From AC-32 sp035455605 (GTDB lineage Bacteria > Actinomycetota > Thermoleophilia > Gaiellales > Gaiellaceae): DNA of 5,818 nt. The DNA lies in the NCBI GenBank assembly GCA_035455605.1, contig DATIER010000015.1, positions 1 through 5,818 of the forward strand, written 5' to 3'. The position numbers and the translations under genes were made by a program. The number at the start of each line of letters is the position of its first letter. Position 1 is the first letter of the stretch. Under the pieces are notes generated by a model. It had not been told where the DNA came from and did no database searches. It saw only the letters and a list, made by a program, of their open reading frames with translations. Below are positions 5,113 through 5,818 of the stretch, one piece after another.

Positions 5113-5743
5113 CCAGTGGCGGGCGATCGCGGACGGCCTGCCCGGCGACTGGGCGGCGGCGCGCCTGCGGCTGACGCTGACCGAGCGCGGGCGCGCCGAA
5201 CGGGCCGCGGCGCTGCTCGGCCCGGCGAATCCCGGGCTCTACGCGAGCTTCGTCACGTTCCAGGTCGCACGCGGCGGGGCCGGCACCTCGGCCGAGCTGG
5301 CGCGCCGGCTGCTGGCGCGCCTGGATGCCGAACGGATCGGCGGGACGTTGAAGCTGATCGGCGTCGACGAGGCGCCCGGCGCGCAGGCGGCTCGCAGGCA
5401 CCTGGAGCTCGCGCAGCAGTGGGAGCTCCTCTCGACCGAGCTGCCGGAGGACTGGAGCGACCTCTACGCGGAGATCGAGCTCGCCTCGAGCGACTACCTC
5501 GACCCCGGCGCGCTGCGGCTGGCGCCGGTCAACCCCACGCGCGTCCCGGACCGGCTCGCCTTCCGGTTCCGCGTCGCGCGCCGCTTCGGCTACGGCGCCT
5601 CGCCCGAGATGACGCGGAGGTGCCTGGAGCGGCTGGACGCCGAGAGCATCCGCGGCACGTTGCGGATCCTCTGGGCGCTCTCGGACACGCGCCCGGTCTA
5701 CACGCAGGGCCCCGTCTGGTACGTCGGCGGCCGAGCGGTCTAG
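5099..5743 (+). CDS. Unknown two-module protein, 214 residues
   Basis: I do not recognise a named family. The protein is two diverged copies of one module of about 82-85 residues. In the 218-residue numbering from the alternative ATG at 5087, copy 1 runs from W11 to about G92 and copy 2 from W112 to about W196. Matching landmarks are W..(L)..LP.DW (11-22 and 112-123), NP (48-49 and 149-150), F.VAR (58-62 and 161-165), G.S.E (66-70 and 170-174), RR (73-74 and 177-178), RLDAE (78-82 and 182-186) and GTL (86-88 and 190-192). A Gln/Ala-rich linker joins them, and the tail TQGPVWYVGG precedes the stop. No signal peptide, membrane span or catalytic motif is seen, so it is probably cytoplasmic. It is divergent from the E1 alpha operon over 24 bases. 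The start at 5099 is preferred for the promoter spacing; 5087 is possible. The ordered amphipathic pattern and duplication argue that it is a true gene. Confidence 0.85.
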   Translation: MALVDQWRAIADGLPGDWAAARLRLTLTERGRAERAAALLGPANPGLYASFVTFQVARGGAGTSAELARRLLARLDAERIGGTLKLIGVDEAPGAQAARRHLELAQQWELLSTELPEDWSDLYAEIELASSDYLDPGALRLAPVNPTRVPDRLAFRFRVARRFGYGASPEMTRRCLERLDAESIRGTLRILWALSDTRPVYTQGPVWYVGGRAV

Positions 5744-5818
5744 TGCCCGACCCCGTCTCCTGGTTCCTGGTCGAGCGCGGCTGGAAGGTGCTCGGCAGCG
5801 ACGGCGCCGAGCTCGGCA
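5743..5818 (+). CDS. Start of a further plus-strand gene, possibly PRC-barrel-like, cut by the window edge
   Basis: A GTG at 5743 overlaps the preceding TAG stop by one base (TAGTG) and opens a frame running to the window end. The 25 visible residues begin MPDPVSWFLVERGWKVLGSD and continue with an acidic/Gly stretch. A Trp/Val-rich opening followed by V..SDGAELG recalls the first strand of PRC-barrel and related small beta-barrel domains (xVxdxdGeelG), but the fragment is far too short to be sure. The tight junction suggests it is co-transcribed with, and translationally coupled to, the two-module protein. Confidence 0.55.
   Translation, partial: MPDPVSWFLVERGWKVLGSDGAELG

Noticed and set aside
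5075..5401. N-terminal extension of E1 alpha to base 5401
   Set aside because: The extra residues are the antisense translation of the plus-strand gene and do not resemble E1 alpha; the GTG at 5074 is supported by family alignment and a -10 box.

Overview
The window is very GC-rich (roughly 70 % by eye), uses GTG starts freely, has short or overlapping gene junctions, and shows what look like leaderless promoters. This fits a high-GC actinobacterium. The C-terminal style of the two plus-strand genes makes me think of the Thermoleophilia (Gaiellales/Solirubrobacterales) side, but that placement is inference, not something the sequence proves.

Most of the window is one minus-strand locus for a 2-oxo acid dehydrogenase multienzyme complex (pyruvate, acetoin or branched-chain type). 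Read in the direction of transcription, right to left, it contains: E1 alpha (5074-4103); E1 beta (4110-3127, overlapping E1 alpha by 8 bases); a 152-base gap filled by an inverted/direct repeat element (2975-3126); the lipoyl E2 acyltransferase (2974-1715); a small VOC/glyoxalase-fold protein (1703-1368); a GNAT acetyltransferase (1371-904, overlapping the VOC gene by the 4 bases GTGA); a 282-base gap with hairpins and a candidate promoter; and the first 207 residues of the E3 dihydrolipoyl dehydrogenase (621 to beyond base 1). E1 decarboxylates the 2-oxo acid on thiamine diphosphate, E2 moves the acyl group on its lipoyl arm to CoA, and E3 reoxidises the lipoyl group with FAD and NAD+. All catalytic parts are therefore present. 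The two small genes between E2 and E3 are the unusual passengers.

On the plus strand, divergent from E1 alpha across only 24 bases, is a 214-residue (or 218-residue) protein of unknown function made of two diverged copies of one module. It is followed, with a one-base overlap (TAGTG), by the first 25 codons of another gene, possibly a PRC-barrel-like protein. The 24-base divergent region and its flanks hold two back-to-back -10/-35 candidates whose -10 hexamers overlap by two bases. Each lies 7 bases before its start codon, which suggests that both transcripts are leaderless.

The best candidates for something new are the two-module unknown protein and its divergent promoter, the repeat element between E1 beta and E2, and the VOC-GNAT pair embedded in the complex operon. 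I saw no CRISPR array, tRNA, rRNA, transposase or phage gene.
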